Both the position numbers and the translations under genes were made by a program. From Rhodobacter sp. (GTDB taxonomy: Bacteria; Pseudomonadota; Alphaproteobacteria; Rhodobacterales; Rhodobacteraceae), in the NCBI GenBank assembly GCA_027490955.1, contig JAIXXB010000019.1, positions 158,722-222,721 on the forward strand: DNA of 64,000 nt, in the 5' to 3' direction. Of the stretch, positions 54,315 to 63,437 are shown piece by piece. Position 1 is the stretch's first letter. The number at the start of each line of letters is the position of its first letter. Below the pieces are notes generated by a model. The model was given only the letters and a program-made list of their open reading frames with translations. It did no database searches and was not told the origin of the DNA.

Positions 54315-55523
54315 ATGGAAACAGCGCTGCTGAGCACGATTATCGCCAGTATTGTCACGGCCTTTGCCTTTGGCATGGCCGCCAAAGCGCTGCGCCTGCC
54401 CGCGATTTTTGGCTACCTTCTGGCAGGTATTGCCATTGGCCCACATACACCCGGTTTTGTGGCTGATGTGGCCTTGGCCAAGCAATTGGCGGAAATTGGC
54501 ATCATCTTGTTGATGTTTGGCGTGGGCCTGCATTTTTCGATCAAGGATTTGATCGAAAGCCGCAAGATCGCCCTGCCTGGTGCCTTGGTGCAAATGAGCG
54601 TGGCCACTTTGGTCGGGGCGGGGGTGGCCCTGTCTTTGGGCTATGGTCTGGCATCGGCGCTGATCTTTGGGTTTTCGCTGTCGGTGGCCAGTACGATTGT
54701 CCTGCTGCGCTCGCTGGAACAGCGCGGCCTGACCAAAAGTCAGTGCGGCAAACTGGCGGTGTCTTGGTTGATCGTAGAAGATATCGCCATGGTCTTTGCA
54801 CTGGTTATGCTGCCCGTCTTTGCGCAGGCGGTCATGTTTGGCGGCGATCTGGCTGCTTTGGGCGTATCGGCCCTATCAGTTCTGTTTAAGGTCTTTGGCT
54901 TTTTCGCCTTTATGTTCATTGTGGGGCGCAAGTTTTTGCCGTGGATTTTCACGCATATCGCCAAAACAGAGTCTGTCGAATTGACCACTTTGGGCACGCT
55001 GGCCATTGCGCTGGGCTTTGCTTGGGTGGCCTATGTGGTGTTTGATGCCTCTTTCGCGCTGGGCGCATTTCTGGCGGGGGTGATGCTGAACGAAAGCCCC
55101 CTTGGCCGCAAATCAGCAGAAACCACCTTGCCCATTCGCGACACATTCTCGGTGCTGTTTTTTGTCTCGGTGGGGATGCTCTTTGATCCTGCGACCATGC
55201 TGACCCAACCTGTTGGCGTGTTGGCCACCTTTTTCACTGTGGTTGTGGCGAAATCTTTGGCAGCCTTTGCAACCACGCGCCTGTTTGGTCTGCCCAAAGA
55301 GGTCAGCCTGCAGGTGGCCATTGGCCTTGCGCAGATTGGCGAGTTTTCCTTTATTCTGGGCGGGCTGGCCTTGATCAACGGGCTTATTTCGCAGGATTTA
55401 TATGGGCTTATCTTGGCGGGTGCGATGCTGTCTATCGTGGTCAATCCGTTTTTGTTCCGCTGGTATGACCGCAAAGTTATCAAGGATGCCACCCTGCGCG
55501 GGCCTGATACACGTAAAAGTTGA
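54315..55523 (+). CDS. CPA2 monovalent cation:proton antiporter, YbaL/KefB-like
   Basis: A 402-residue protein, about 12 helices, with AIFGYLLAGIAIGPHTPG, MFGVGLHFSIKDL, GFSLSVASTIVLLRSLE and DASFALGAFLAGVMLNESPL. E. coli YbaL has an added TrkA-N domain at the C-terminus; here the chain ends with a short tail, so the nucleotide-binding regulator is missing. Start at 54315 (METALLST) is the best guess. Confidence 0.88.
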   Translation: METALLSTIIASIVTAFAFGMAAKALRLPAIFGYLLAGIAIGPHTPGFVADVALAKQLAEIGIILLMFGVGLHFSIKDLIESRKIALPGALVQMSVATLVGAGVALSLGYGLASALIFGFSLSVASTIVLLRSLEQRGLTKSQCGKLAVSWLIVEDIAMVFALVMLPVFAQAVMFGGDLAALGVSALSVLFKVFGFFAFMFIVGRKFLPWIFTHIAKTESVELTTLGTLAIALGFAWVAYVVFDASFALGAFLAGVMLNESPLGRKSAETTLPIRDTFSVLFFVSVGMLFDPATMLTQPVGVLATFFTVVVAKSLAAFATTRLFGLPKEVSLQVAIGLAQIGEFSFILGGLALINGLISQDLYGLILAGAMLSIVVNPFLFRWYDRKVIKDATLRGPDTRKS

Positions 55524-55945
55524 ACAGATGTTCGCTGTTTCGCGACAATTACCCATTGCCCTTTAGCCCCAATTGCCGCTAGGGTTGGCGTAGGCGGTAT
55601 GACGCTGCCAAGAAATTCTCTGCCCCATGCGCATAGGTGTGACATTACGCCGCGCAAACAGGCAGCCGGATTGGCCAAACCTGGCCAGATAAACACCCGC
55701 AAGTGCCGCGATGATGGCGCAAAACGGGGTCAGCTTAGGCGGGCAGCATGCTGCCTGAACATCAACGCGATGAGACGCGAGGCGACAAAACCCCACTTGC
55801 AGACCTGCCCACTGGGCGGCGCGCAGCGGTTTGGCACGCACTTATTCGCCCAAACAAGACGCCCTCCCACCCGAATGACCAGCCGTGACGCGCTTTTAAG
55901 CAGCCCGCCACGGCCCATCTCGCACAGGCGGCGCAATGGATTAAC
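55524..55945 (+). other. Long untranslated leader region of rne
   Basis: 422 bp without a supported gene; short frames here have no ribosome sites or recognisable products. Several inverted repeats are present, including GGCAGCATGCTGCC (55742-55755), TGGCC/GGCCA (about 55671-55686) and GCCC/GGGC (55807-55817). A long structured 5' leader that RNase E cleaves to control its own level is known in E. coli, so the same may hold. Confidence 0.55.
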
Positions 55946-58900
55946 ATGTCAAAGAAAATGCTTATCGACGCCACCCATGCCGAGGAGACACGGGTTGTTG
56001 TGGTGGACGGAAATCGTGTTGAAGAATTCGATTTTGAGACAATAAACAAACGCCAACTCGCAGGAAATATCTATCTGGCCAAAGTGACGCGGGTGGAACC
56101 TTCGTTGCAAGCGGCCTTTGTGGATTACGGCGGCAATCGGCACGGGTTTTTGGCCTTTGCCGAAATTCACCCCGATTATTACCAAATCCCGCTGGCCGAT
56201 CGCAAAGCGCTGCTGGAAGAAGAGCGCGCCTTTGCACGGGCCGAGGAAGAGGAAGAAAACCGCCGCGCCCGTCCGCGCGAAGACCGCCGCGAGGAGGCCG
56301 CGCGCGAAGGTGGGCGAGAGGGCGGGCGCGAAGGTGGCTCTCGCAATGATCGCCGCGGGCGTGGGCGCGGACGTGACCGCCGCGGCGCTGCCGCTGTCGA
56401 GGCGGGGGCAGACGCGGTTGAGGTCAACGAGGGCGATACCTCTGGCGCGACCATGGCTGAAAGCGCCACGCTGGACGCGGTGCTGACAGGCCCTGAACCC
56501 ACGGGGCATGAAGATGCGCCCGCCAGCCCTGCGGGGATGGAAGTGGTTGATCTGGGCGATGATGGTGATCACAACGCAACTGATGGCAGCGATGCCAGCC
56601 ACGGCGATGATCACGGCCACGCCGATGATCACCACGACCACAACCACGACCACGACCATGCCGACCACGAGGCCGCAGCAGGCGCATCGCACTCTGATGA
56701 TTCCACGTCCGATGATGCCCATCATGGCCACAATCACGATTCGGATTCCGGCCATAATGATTCCGGCCATAATGATTTGGGCCAAAACGAAGACGGCGCT
56801 TTCCGCGCTATCGACCATGCGTCCGATAGCGATGATGATATTGAATCGGTGGCAGAGGAAGATATTGCCGAAGAAATCTCGGCCCCGCGCCGCCCCCGCG
56901 CACGGCGTTATAAAATTCAAGAAGTGATCAAAGTGCGCCAGATCATGCTGGTGCAGGTGGTCAAGGAAGAACGTGGCAACAAAGGCGCTGCACTGACGAC
57001 TTACCTTTCGCTCGCTGGCCGCTATTGCGTTTTGATGCCCAATACCGCGCGTGGGGGCGGCATTTCGCGCAAAATCGTCCAAGCCGCTGATCGCAAAAAG
57101 CTGAAAGAAATCGCGCAAGAAATCGAAGTGCCAGAGGGCGCGGGGCTTATCATTCGCACCGCAGGCGCCAAACGCACCAAGCCCGAGATTAAGCGCGATT
57201 ATGAATATCTGATGCGCCTGTGGGAGCAAATCCGCGAATTGACGCTGAAATCTATGGCGCCTGCTGCGATTTACGAAGAGGGCGATCTGATCAAACGCAC
57301 GATCCGCGATTTGTATTCTAGCGAGATCGACGAGATTCTGGTGGAAGGCGAAGGCGGCTATCGCACGGCCAAAGACTTTATGCGCATGATCATGCCCGCG
57401 CACGCCAAACAGGTGGTGCGCTATTCCGACCCAACCCCGCTGTTCGCGCGCTATGGCGTGGAAAGCTATCTGTCGGGCATGTTTAACCCAACAGTGCAGT
57501 TGAAATCGGGCGGCTATATCGTGATTGGCATCACCGAGGCGCTGGTGGCGATTGACGTGAACTCTGGCCGCGCAACCAAAGAAGGCAGTATCGAAGATAC
57601 GGCGCTGAAAACCAATCTTGAGGCCGCCGAAGAAGTGGCCCGCCAATTGCGCCTGCGCGACCTTGCTGGCCTGATCGTGATTGATTTCATCGATATGGAA
57701 GAACGGCGCAACAATGCCGCCGTGGAAAAGCGCCTGAAAGATCGTTTGAAAACCGACCGCGCCCGCATTCAGGTGGGGCGCATTTCGGGCTTTGGTCTGA
57801 TGGAAATGTCGCGCCAACGCCTGCGCCCGGGAATGCTGGAAAGCACGACGCAGGCCTGCGCGCATTGCCATGGCACGGGCCTGATCCGCAGCGATGACAG
57901 CCTTGGGTTGCAAGTGTTGCGCGCTTTGGAAGAGGAAGGCACGCGAAAACGCTCGCGCGAGGTCTTGTTGCGCGCGCCGATTGGGATTGTGAATTTCCTG
58001 ATCAACAACAAACGCGAACATATCGCCCAGATCGAGGCGCGCACGGGTATGTCTGTGCGTATCGAATGCGACCCCGCGATGATCAGCCCCGATTTCACCA
58101 TTGAAAAGTTCAAAACCGCCACGCGCGCAGTTGTTGGCACTTCTTCTGTGATTTCGGGCAATGCCAGCCTGATGGGCGCACCCGTGGCCGAAGAAGACAT
58201 CCAAGATGATATCTTGGACGATATCGCCGCCGATGAGACCGAGGATGCAGGCGATGAGGCCGTCAGCGCCGAGGGTAAGGCCGAAGGCAAAGCCGAAGGC
58301 GCGGGTGATGGGGGCAAAAAGCGCCGCCGCCGCCGCCGCCGTAAGCCGCGCAATGGCGCACAGGGCAGCGAAGGCCAAGAGCAGCCAGTGTCCAGCGAAG
58401 GTGATGACGAAGACGACGGCGAGGGCGATACCGACGATGCGGCAGCGGAAGGCGCAGCGGATGGCGCAGGCGCAGATCTTGCTGCAGCTCAAGCCGCCGA
58501 TGCAGCCACTGCGGCCAGCGATAAGCCAAAGCGCGGCCGCGCCCCCCGTGGCGGCAAGAAAGCATCTGCATCTGCCGAGGCTTTGGGCGAGATCGCACCC
58601 AGCGATGCCGCACCTGCCGAACCCACCAGTGCCGAAGACGCCGTAGCCGAGGCCTTTGGCGCAGCAGTTGATGCGCCCATGCCGCCTGCAGCCAAGCCAA
58701 GCCGTGGCCGCGCCAAGGCCAAGGCAACTGGTGCCGAGGCCGAGGCTGAACCCAAGGCCAAAGCGCCCCGCAGCGCGCGCGCGGCCAAGGCCAAGGATGC
58801 CGATGAAACGGCCAGCGCCGCAGTTGCGCCAAGCGAAGCCTCCAGCGATGCGCCCGCCGAGACCCGCGCCGAGGCCCCCATTGCGACCGAGGCCAAGGCC

Positions 58901-58984
58901 CCTCAGGCCGTGGCGGTGGCCCCCGCCGAGGCCCCTGCAGCAGACAAGCCGCGCAAAAAAGGCTGGTGGAGCAGTAAGTCCTAA
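55946..58984 (+). CDS. rne: Ribonuclease E
   Basis: A 1012-residue endoribonuclease of the RNA degradosome. SKKMLIDATHAEETRVVVVDGNRVE begins; the S1 domain is split by an insert (about 90-318) with Glu/Arg, then Gly/Arg, then a His/Asp-rich stretch (about 219-280, e.g. HGDDHGHADDHHDHNHDHDH). The catalytic domain has AIDVNSGRAT and LIVIDFIDM (the two Mg-binding Asp), and the Zn-link CAHCHGTG. The last 270 residues are Ala/Glu/Lys low complexity with basic RRRRRRR patches, the scaffold for partners. The histidine stretch is unusual; metal binding is a guess. Confidence 0.96.
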   Translation: MSKKMLIDATHAEETRVVVVDGNRVEEFDFETINKRQLAGNIYLAKVTRVEPSLQAAFVDYGGNRHGFLAFAEIHPDYYQIPLADRKALLEEERAFARAEEEEENRRARPREDRREEAAREGGREGGREGGSRNDRRGRGRGRDRRGAAAVEAGADAVEVNEGDTSGATMAESATLDAVLTGPEPTGHEDAPASPAGMEVVDLGDDGDHNATDGSDASHGDDHGHADDHHDHNHDHDHADHEAAAGASHSDDSTSDDAHHGHNHDSDSGHNDSGHNDLGQNEDGAFRAIDHASDSDDDIESVAEEDIAEEISAPRRPRARRYKIQEVIKVRQIMLVQVVKEERGNKGAALTTYLSLAGRYCVLMPNTARGGGISRKIVQAADRKKLKEIAQEIEVPEGAGLIIRTAGAKRTKPEIKRDYEYLMRLWEQIRELTLKSMAPAAIYEEGDLIKRTIRDLYSSEIDEILVEGEGGYRTAKDFMRMIMPAHAKQVVRYSDPTPLFARYGVESYLSGMFNPTVQLKSGGYIVIGITEALVAIDVNSGRATKEGSIEDTALKTNLEAAEEVARQLRLRDLAGLIVIDFIDMEERRNNAAVEKRLKDRLKTDRARIQVGRISGFGLMEMSRQRLRPGMLESTTQACAHCHGTGLIRSDDSLGLQVLRALEEEGTRKRSREVLLRAPIGIVNFLINNKREHIAQIEARTGMSVRIECDPAMISPDFTIEKFKTATRAVVGTSSVISGNASLMGAPVAEEDIQDDILDDIAADETEDAGDEAVSAEGKAEGKAEGAGDGGKKRRRRRRRKPRNGAQGSEGQEQPVSSEGDDEDDGEGDTDDAAAEGAADGAGADLAAAQAADAATAASDKPKRGRAPRGGKKASASAEALGEIAPSDAAPAEPTSAEDAVAEAFGAAVDAPMPPAAKPSRGRAKAKATGAEAEAEPKAKAPRSARAAKAKDADETASAAVAPSEASSDAPAETRAEAPIATEAKAPQAVAVAPAEAPAADKPRKKGWWSSKS

Positions 58985-59008
58985 GATATTGATCTTGGTG
59001 TGATTATC

Positions 59009-59038
59009 GGGGCAGGGGGCAACCTCTGCCCCATTTTT
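59009..59038 (+). terminator. Rho-independent terminator of rne
   Basis: GGGGCAGGGG and CCTCTGCCCC form a ten-base stem (one G-T pair) with a GCAA loop, followed by ATTTTTAT. It touches the stop of the converging tusA. Confidence 0.9.
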
Positions 59039-59267
59039 ATCCGCCGCAGCGGATCAGATAGGCCTGACCGCCCACCACAGGCGCGGCCCCCAAATAAGCG
59101 TGGCCTGCCGTTGTGCAAAAATGCGGCAAATCAATTGCCGCCATTGCATCGGATGCCAGCACCCGCAGCACCTGCCCCGCCGCCATGCCCGCCAAAACCT
59201 TGCGCGCGCGCAGCACGGGCAGGGGGCAAAGCAGCCCAAGGCAATCGGCTTCAACATCCCATTCCAT
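59037..59267 (-). CDS. tusA: TusA-family sulfurtransferase
   Basis: A 76-residue carrier. The motif LLCPLPVLRARKVL has the sulfur-carrying Cys in CPxP. Ends with GHAYLGAAPVVGGQAYLIRCGG. Moves persulfide sulfur for tRNA thiolation or molybdenum enzymes. AAGGGCG lies before the ATG at 59267. Divergent from ccdA. A link to the YeeE operon 14 kb away is possible but not shown. Confidence 0.9.
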   Translation of the reverse strand: MEWDVEADCLGLLCPLPVLRARKVLAGMAAGQVLRVLASDAMAAIDLPHFCTTAGHAYLGAAPVVGGQAYLIRCGG

Positions 59268-59397
59268 CCTGCGCCCTTTCACATTGGCGTCAATATCCGC
59301 GCCGCAGGCAGGTTGCAGCCCCGCCCACGCATCTGTGACAATCGCGCCCTTAACGTAGCCTTCTTTCTGCGCTATCACGGCGAAAAAGGGAATTGCG

Positions 59398-60138
59398 ATG
59401 TTCGGTATCGATATTTTGGACGCCAGCCTGTTGCCCAGCCTGATCGTCGCGCTGGTTGCCGGGGGGCTGTCGTTTCTGTCGCCCTGCGTTCTGCCGATTG
59501 TACCGCCCTATCTGGCCTATATGTCGGGTATTTCCGTGGGAGAGATGAAAACCGGCCGCAGCCCGATTATGGCCGCACTGTTTTTTGTGATGGGCCTTTC
59601 CACGATTTTTCTGCTGATGGGGCTGGCTGCATCGGCCTTTGGTGCGTTTTTCCTTGGCAATGCGGCGTGGTTCAACACAGCGGCGGCCCTTGTGATTATG
59701 ACATTTGGCGCGCATTTCATCGGGATTTTCCGCATTTCCATCCTTGACCGTGATCTGCGCATGGATGCGGGCCCGCAGGGTGGCACGGCCTTTGGGGCCT
59801 ATGTTTTGGGCCTTGCCTTTGCTTTTGGCTGGACACCCTGCATCGGCCCGCAATTGGGGGCCATCTTGACCCTTGCCGCCCAAGAGGGGGATGCCGCGCG
59901 CGGCACTGCCCTGCTTGGCGCCTATGCGCTGGGCCTTGGTATTCCGTTTTTGCTGGTGGCCGCATTTTTCGCGCGCCTGTCGCCTTTGGTCGATTTTCTC
60001 AAACGCCATGGCGCGCGGATCGAGCGGATTATGGGCCTGATGCTGTGGACAATCGGGCTGTTGATGCTGACGGGTGGATTTTCGGCCATGTCTTTTTGGC
60101 TGCTTGATAACATCCCCTTCCTTGCCAGTTTGGGCTAG
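59398..60138 (+). CDS. ccdA: Cytochrome c biogenesis protein CcdA
   Basis: A 246-residue, six-helix membrane protein moving electrons from cytoplasmic thioredoxin to the periplasm. The two redox Cys are in FLSPCVLPIVPPY and GWTPCIGPQLG. DsbD-like transmembrane unit without soluble domains. Confidence 0.95.
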   Translation: MFGIDILDASLLPSLIVALVAGGLSFLSPCVLPIVPPYLAYMSGISVGEMKTGRSPIMAALFFVMGLSTIFLLMGLAASAFGAFFLGNAAWFNTAAALVIMTFGAHFIGIFRISILDRDLRMDAGPQGGTAFGAYVLGLAFAFGWTPCIGPQLGAILTLAAQEGDAARGTALLGAYALGLGIPFLLVAAFFARLSPLVDFLKRHGARIERIMGLMLWTIGLLMLTGGFSAMSFWLLDNIPFLASLG

Positions 60139-60156
60139 CTCGCGCTAGGGTGGCAT

Positions 60157-61386
60157 ATGTTCGATGCGCCCCGCCCCGATCCCAGCCCAGCCGCCTTTCG
60201 CAGAAAGGTGTTTTATATTCCGGGATATGACCCCTTTCCACCGCGCCGCTACCGCGAGTTGTATCGCAGCGAGGGCGCGGCGCAGGCGGCAATTTCGGGC
60301 TATAACCTCAGTATACAGCCCAGCCCACCGCGCAAAAAGGGCAGCGCCGCCCCCTACAGATGGCATGCCGTAGCGGTGATGGACGGGGCCGAGACCCGCG
60401 CCGACATAGAGGTGATGATCTGGTCGGACATCGTCAAATCGTCCATGTCCGAAGGCATTTTGGCAACCTATTGGCAAATGGTGACAACGATGTGGGTCTA
60501 TTTTGCCTCGGGCGCGTTTTTTCGCCAAATGCGCCTGCGCAAAGGGCCAACTGTGGCCGCGCTGTATCCTGTGCTGCATCTTTTGGGCCAAGCGCTGATT
60601 GCAACGACACTTGGCTTGTTGGTGGCGTGGGCCATGTCCCTTATTCACCCCATTTTGCAGGTCTTGGGCCTGCTGGCCGCCTTTGGCTTTTTGGTGCTGG
60701 CCAAGAGATACGACCATCATATCTTGGCCCATTATTTGATGCATGATTTTGCCTTTTCTGCCCAATATTGGGGGGCCTATCCGCCGCAACTTTCGATGCG
60801 GATGGCGGGCTTTGCCGCGCGGATCCGCGCCAGCCTGTCCGAAGGGTTTGACGAGGTGCTGGTGGTTGGCCATTCATCGGGGGCCTATATGGGGGTGACG
60901 ATCCTGTCAGATATCTTGCGCGCGGGCCTGCCAGAACAGCGCCCCACGCTCAGCTTTCTAACCCTTGGCCAAGTGGTGCCGATGGTATCTTTCCTGCCCC
61001 GCGCCACCCGCCTGCGGGGTGATTTGCATTATCTGTGCCAGCAAGGCGACATCACTTGGGTCGATGTCACTGCCCCAGGCGATGGCTGCGCCTTTGCCCT
61101 ATGCGATCCTGTGGCCGTAACGGGAATTGCCCCGCCAGATCAAAAATGGCCGCTGGTTGTATCTTGCGCCTTTACACAAACCTTATCGCCGCAGCGCTGG
61201 CAGGAATTGCGCTATAAGTTCTTCCGCCTGCATTTTCAGTATATGTGCGCCTTTGACCGCGTGGGCCATTACGATTACTTCCGCATCACTGCGGGGCCGC
61301 AAACTTTGGCGCAGCGCTACAGCGGGATTGCCCCTTCGCCGCAGCGGATCACGCGGGCGCTGTCGGGCTATCGGAACATCGCATGA
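60157..61386 (+). CDS. Membrane-linked alpha/beta hydrolase, paired with P450
   Basis: A 409-residue protein. The N-terminal fold starts KVFYIPGYDPFPPRRYRELY (a catalytic-loop strand PGYDPF). Two helices (about 140-180) interrupt, and the nucleophile elbow GHSSG has Ser240. A late RVGHYDYF may hold the His. Its stop overlaps the P450 start (ATGA), so they work together, perhaps on a lipid or ester. Family otherwise unknown. Confidence 0.75.
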   Translation: MFDAPRPDPSPAAFRRKVFYIPGYDPFPPRRYRELYRSEGAAQAAISGYNLSIQPSPPRKKGSAAPYRWHAVAVMDGAETRADIEVMIWSDIVKSSMSEGILATYWQMVTTMWVYFASGAFFRQMRLRKGPTVAALYPVLHLLGQALIATTLGLLVAWAMSLIHPILQVLGLLAAFGFLVLAKRYDHHILAHYLMHDFAFSAQYWGAYPPQLSMRMAGFAARIRASLSEGFDEVLVVGHSSGAYMGVTILSDILRAGLPEQRPTLSFLTLGQVVPMVSFLPRATRLRGDLHYLCQQGDITWVDVTAPGDGCAFALCDPVAVTGIAPPDQKWPLVVSCAFTQTLSPQRWQELRYKFFRLHFQYMCAFDRVGHYDYFRITAGPQTLAQRYSGIAPSPQRITRALSGYRNIA

Positions 61387-62762
61387 CCGCACCGCGCCCA
61401 AATCCTATGCCGCCCAAGCCTACCCCGCGCGCGCCGCGCGTATCCTTATGGGCTTACCTGCGCCTGTTTCGCCATGACATCCTTTCGGCCCAGCCCCAGC
61501 GCCTGTATCACGCGTGGATGGCGGAATTTCGCACATTGTTTTTCCGCAGCTATTTGATCAATGATCCCGCGCTGATCGCGCGCGTGCTGCGCGATGCACC
61601 AGATGTGTTTCCCAAATCAAACCGCATCCGCGAGGGGTTGGCCCCGCTGCTGGGCAATTCCGTCTTCGTGACCAATGGCGACGACTGGAAGCGCCAGCGC
61701 CGCATCATTGACCCCGCCTTTGAAGGGGGCCGCCTGCGCGATACTTTCCCTGCGATGCTGGCGGCAGGGCAAGCGGCGGTGGCCCGAATGCAGGCGGGCG
61801 AGGTTGAAATCGAGGCGGTCACCTCGCATCTTGCGGCCGATGTGATCTTTCGCACGTTGTTTTCCATCCCGATCGAGGATGACACCGCATGGGCGGTGTT
61901 TTCCGAATTCAAGACTTACCAGCGCAGCCAGCCCTTGCTGAATTTAGCGGCCTTTATCCCCCTGCCCAAATGGCTGCCCAATTCCATTCGGCGCGCACAT
62001 CGGCGCGAAACCTTGGCATCGGCCCAAAAAATCCGCGCGCTGATCACAAAGCTGACACTTGCACGCGCCGCAGACATTGCGGCGAAACTTGCGCCTGATG
62101 ATTTGGCCACCAAAATCATGACCACACTTGACCCCGTCACAGGCCAAGGGTTCGCGCCCGATGAGATGGTCGACCAAGTCGCCATTTTCTTTCTGGCAGG
62201 CCATGAAACCAGCGCTTCGGCGCTGGCATGGGGGTTGTATATGTTGGCGCTCCATCCCGATATTCAGCAGCAAGTCGCCGCCGAGGGGGCGGCGATTGGC
62301 CCTGCACCCCGTTTTTCAGACCTGTCGAAATTGCGCCTTACGCGCGATGTCTTTCGCGAAACCCTGCGTCTTTACCCGCCCGTGCCAATGATGGTGCGGC
62401 AAAATCAGCAGACCGAAAGCTTTCGCGCGCGGATGATCAAACGCGGCGCGCAGATTGTGATCTCGCCGTGGCATTTGCACCGCCACGAGCGGCTTTGGGC
62501 CAACCCCGATGCTTTCGATCCCACCCGCTGGACGCGAGAGGACACCAAAGACAGCCAGCGTGATGCCTATCTGCCGTTTTCCGCAGGCCCGCGTGTGTGC
62601 ACAGGCGCTGGCTTTGCCATGGCCGAAGGGGTGCTGCTGTTGGCACTTTTGGCCCGTGCCTTCCGTTTTTCGCCACTAGCCACCCGCCCGCCCGTGCCTG
62701 TTGCGCATCTTACTGTGCGCGGGCGCGATGGCATATGGCTGGATGTGCGGCCAAGGACTTAG
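61383..62762 (+). CDS. Cytochrome P450
   Basis: A 459-residue monooxygenase. Oxygen-binding helix AGHETSA (about 272-278), ExxR with Glu326/Arg329 (ETLR), and heme loop FSAGPRVCTG with Cys406. No membrane anchor. Bacterial P450s of this form (like CYP102-type or CYP4-like heads) often hydroxylate fatty acids or terpenes. No ferredoxin or reductase is beside it. Coupled to the alpha/beta hydrolase. Confidence 0.94.
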   Translation: MTAPRPNPMPPKPTPRAPRVSLWAYLRLFRHDILSAQPQRLYHAWMAEFRTLFFRSYLINDPALIARVLRDAPDVFPKSNRIREGLAPLLGNSVFVTNGDDWKRQRRIIDPAFEGGRLRDTFPAMLAAGQAAVARMQAGEVEIEAVTSHLAADVIFRTLFSIPIEDDTAWAVFSEFKTYQRSQPLLNLAAFIPLPKWLPNSIRRAHRRETLASAQKIRALITKLTLARAADIAAKLAPDDLATKIMTTLDPVTGQGFAPDEMVDQVAIFFLAGHETSASALAWGLYMLALHPDIQQQVAAEGAAIGPAPRFSDLSKLRLTRDVFRETLRLYPPVPMMVRQNQQTESFRARMIKRGAQIVISPWHLHRHERLWANPDAFDPTRWTREDTKDSQRDAYLPFSAGPRVCTGAGFAMAEGVLLLALLARAFRFSPLATRPPVPVAHLTVRGRDGIWLDVRPRT

Positions 62763-62856
62763 GGGGGCCTATGCGGCCCCCCGCTTCGCTCCCCCCGCAG
62801 GATACTTGGAAAAAGAAGAAGGCGCGCTTCTTCTTTTCTTCAAATATCCTCGGGGG
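62762..62856. repeat. Composite intergenic repeat, copy 4 and an inverted copy (after P450)
   Basis: GGGGGGCC/GGCCCCCC hairpin over TATGC (62762-62782), GCTTCGCTC, then CCCCCCGCAGGATACTTG and AAAAAGAAGAAG. After GCGCG comes an inverted copy, CTTCTTCTTTTCTTC then AAATATCCTCGGGGG (62827-62856). The pair can form a long hairpin. The first stem begins on the P450 stop codon. Confidence 0.85.
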
Positions 62857-62922
62857 TGACATTCTAGATTTCTGCGCCACACGATTTATGTTGTAAATAC
62901 AGTGATTTTGCAGTTATTCTGG

Positions 62923-62978
62923 GTGTGCAGAGATACTTTTTTGGTATCGATTGCACACAATTTGCACAGCGATGTGCA
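62923..62978. promoter_or_regulatory. Cluster of TGTGCA inverted repeats before the recombinase gene
   Basis: TGTGCA or its complement TGCACA occurs four times in 55 bp (62924, 62952, 62963, 62973). GTGTGCA and TGCACAC enclose GATAC/GTATC; TGCACAGCGATGTGCA is a perfect inverted repeat (62963-62978). It could be a binding or crossover site of the recombinase or its promoter. Confidence 0.5.
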
Positions 62979-63021
62979 GTGTGTTTACTGTGATTGCATC
63001 TTCGTCCTACATGCTTCGCAC

Positions 63022-63437
63022 ATGGCAACGATCACCAAGCTTCCCTCGGGAAAATACCGCGCGCAAATCCGGCGCAACGGGGTCTATCGCGCCCAGACCT
63101 TTCTGCGTAAACTTGATGCGCAGGCCTGGTCATCGGAATTGGAGCGATCGATTGAGGGTGGCAGTTCGGCGGGCGTCATTCAACCGCCCTCTCGAATGCT
63201 GGTTGCTGACGTGATTGAAGCCTATCTTCTTCAGGTGCGCGTCTCGAAGGCGGCTGACCTGTCCCTGAAGCAAATCTCAGGTTCTATTGGCCAGACGCCG
63301 CTGCGCGCGTTTAAAGCGTTGCGGGTGCAAGATTGGATCGCCGAGCGGCAAGCCTTGGGATTGAAGGCCAGTTCGATTGTGCGCCATTTGGGCCGCATGT
63401 CTCAGGTGTTGCACTGGGCGCGCGATATGAAAAATAT
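63022..63437 (+). pseudogene. Tyrosine recombinase (phage-type integrase), truncated
   Basis: Only about 139 residues remain: the arm-binding start (ATITKLPSGKYRAQIRRNGVYRAQTF) and the core-binding SAM-like helices (GSIGQTPLRAFKALRVQDWI to MSQVLHWARDM). The catalytic Arg-His-Arg-Tyr domain is absent because an IS end follows. Start at 63022 is the best; upstream sequence does not match. GC content and position at the end of the core suggest a former mobile island. Confidence 0.8.

Noticed and set aside
55522..55533. GAACAgaTGTTC as a LexA box
   Set aside because: Alphaproteobacterial LexA sites are direct repeats such as GTTC-N7-GTTC; this is the Gram-positive form by chance, at the end of an antiporter gene.
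55949..58492. 847-residue open frame on the minus strand opposite rne
   Set aside because: It mirrors rne codon for codon, has no ribosome site or recognisable motif, and arises from GC-rich third positions.
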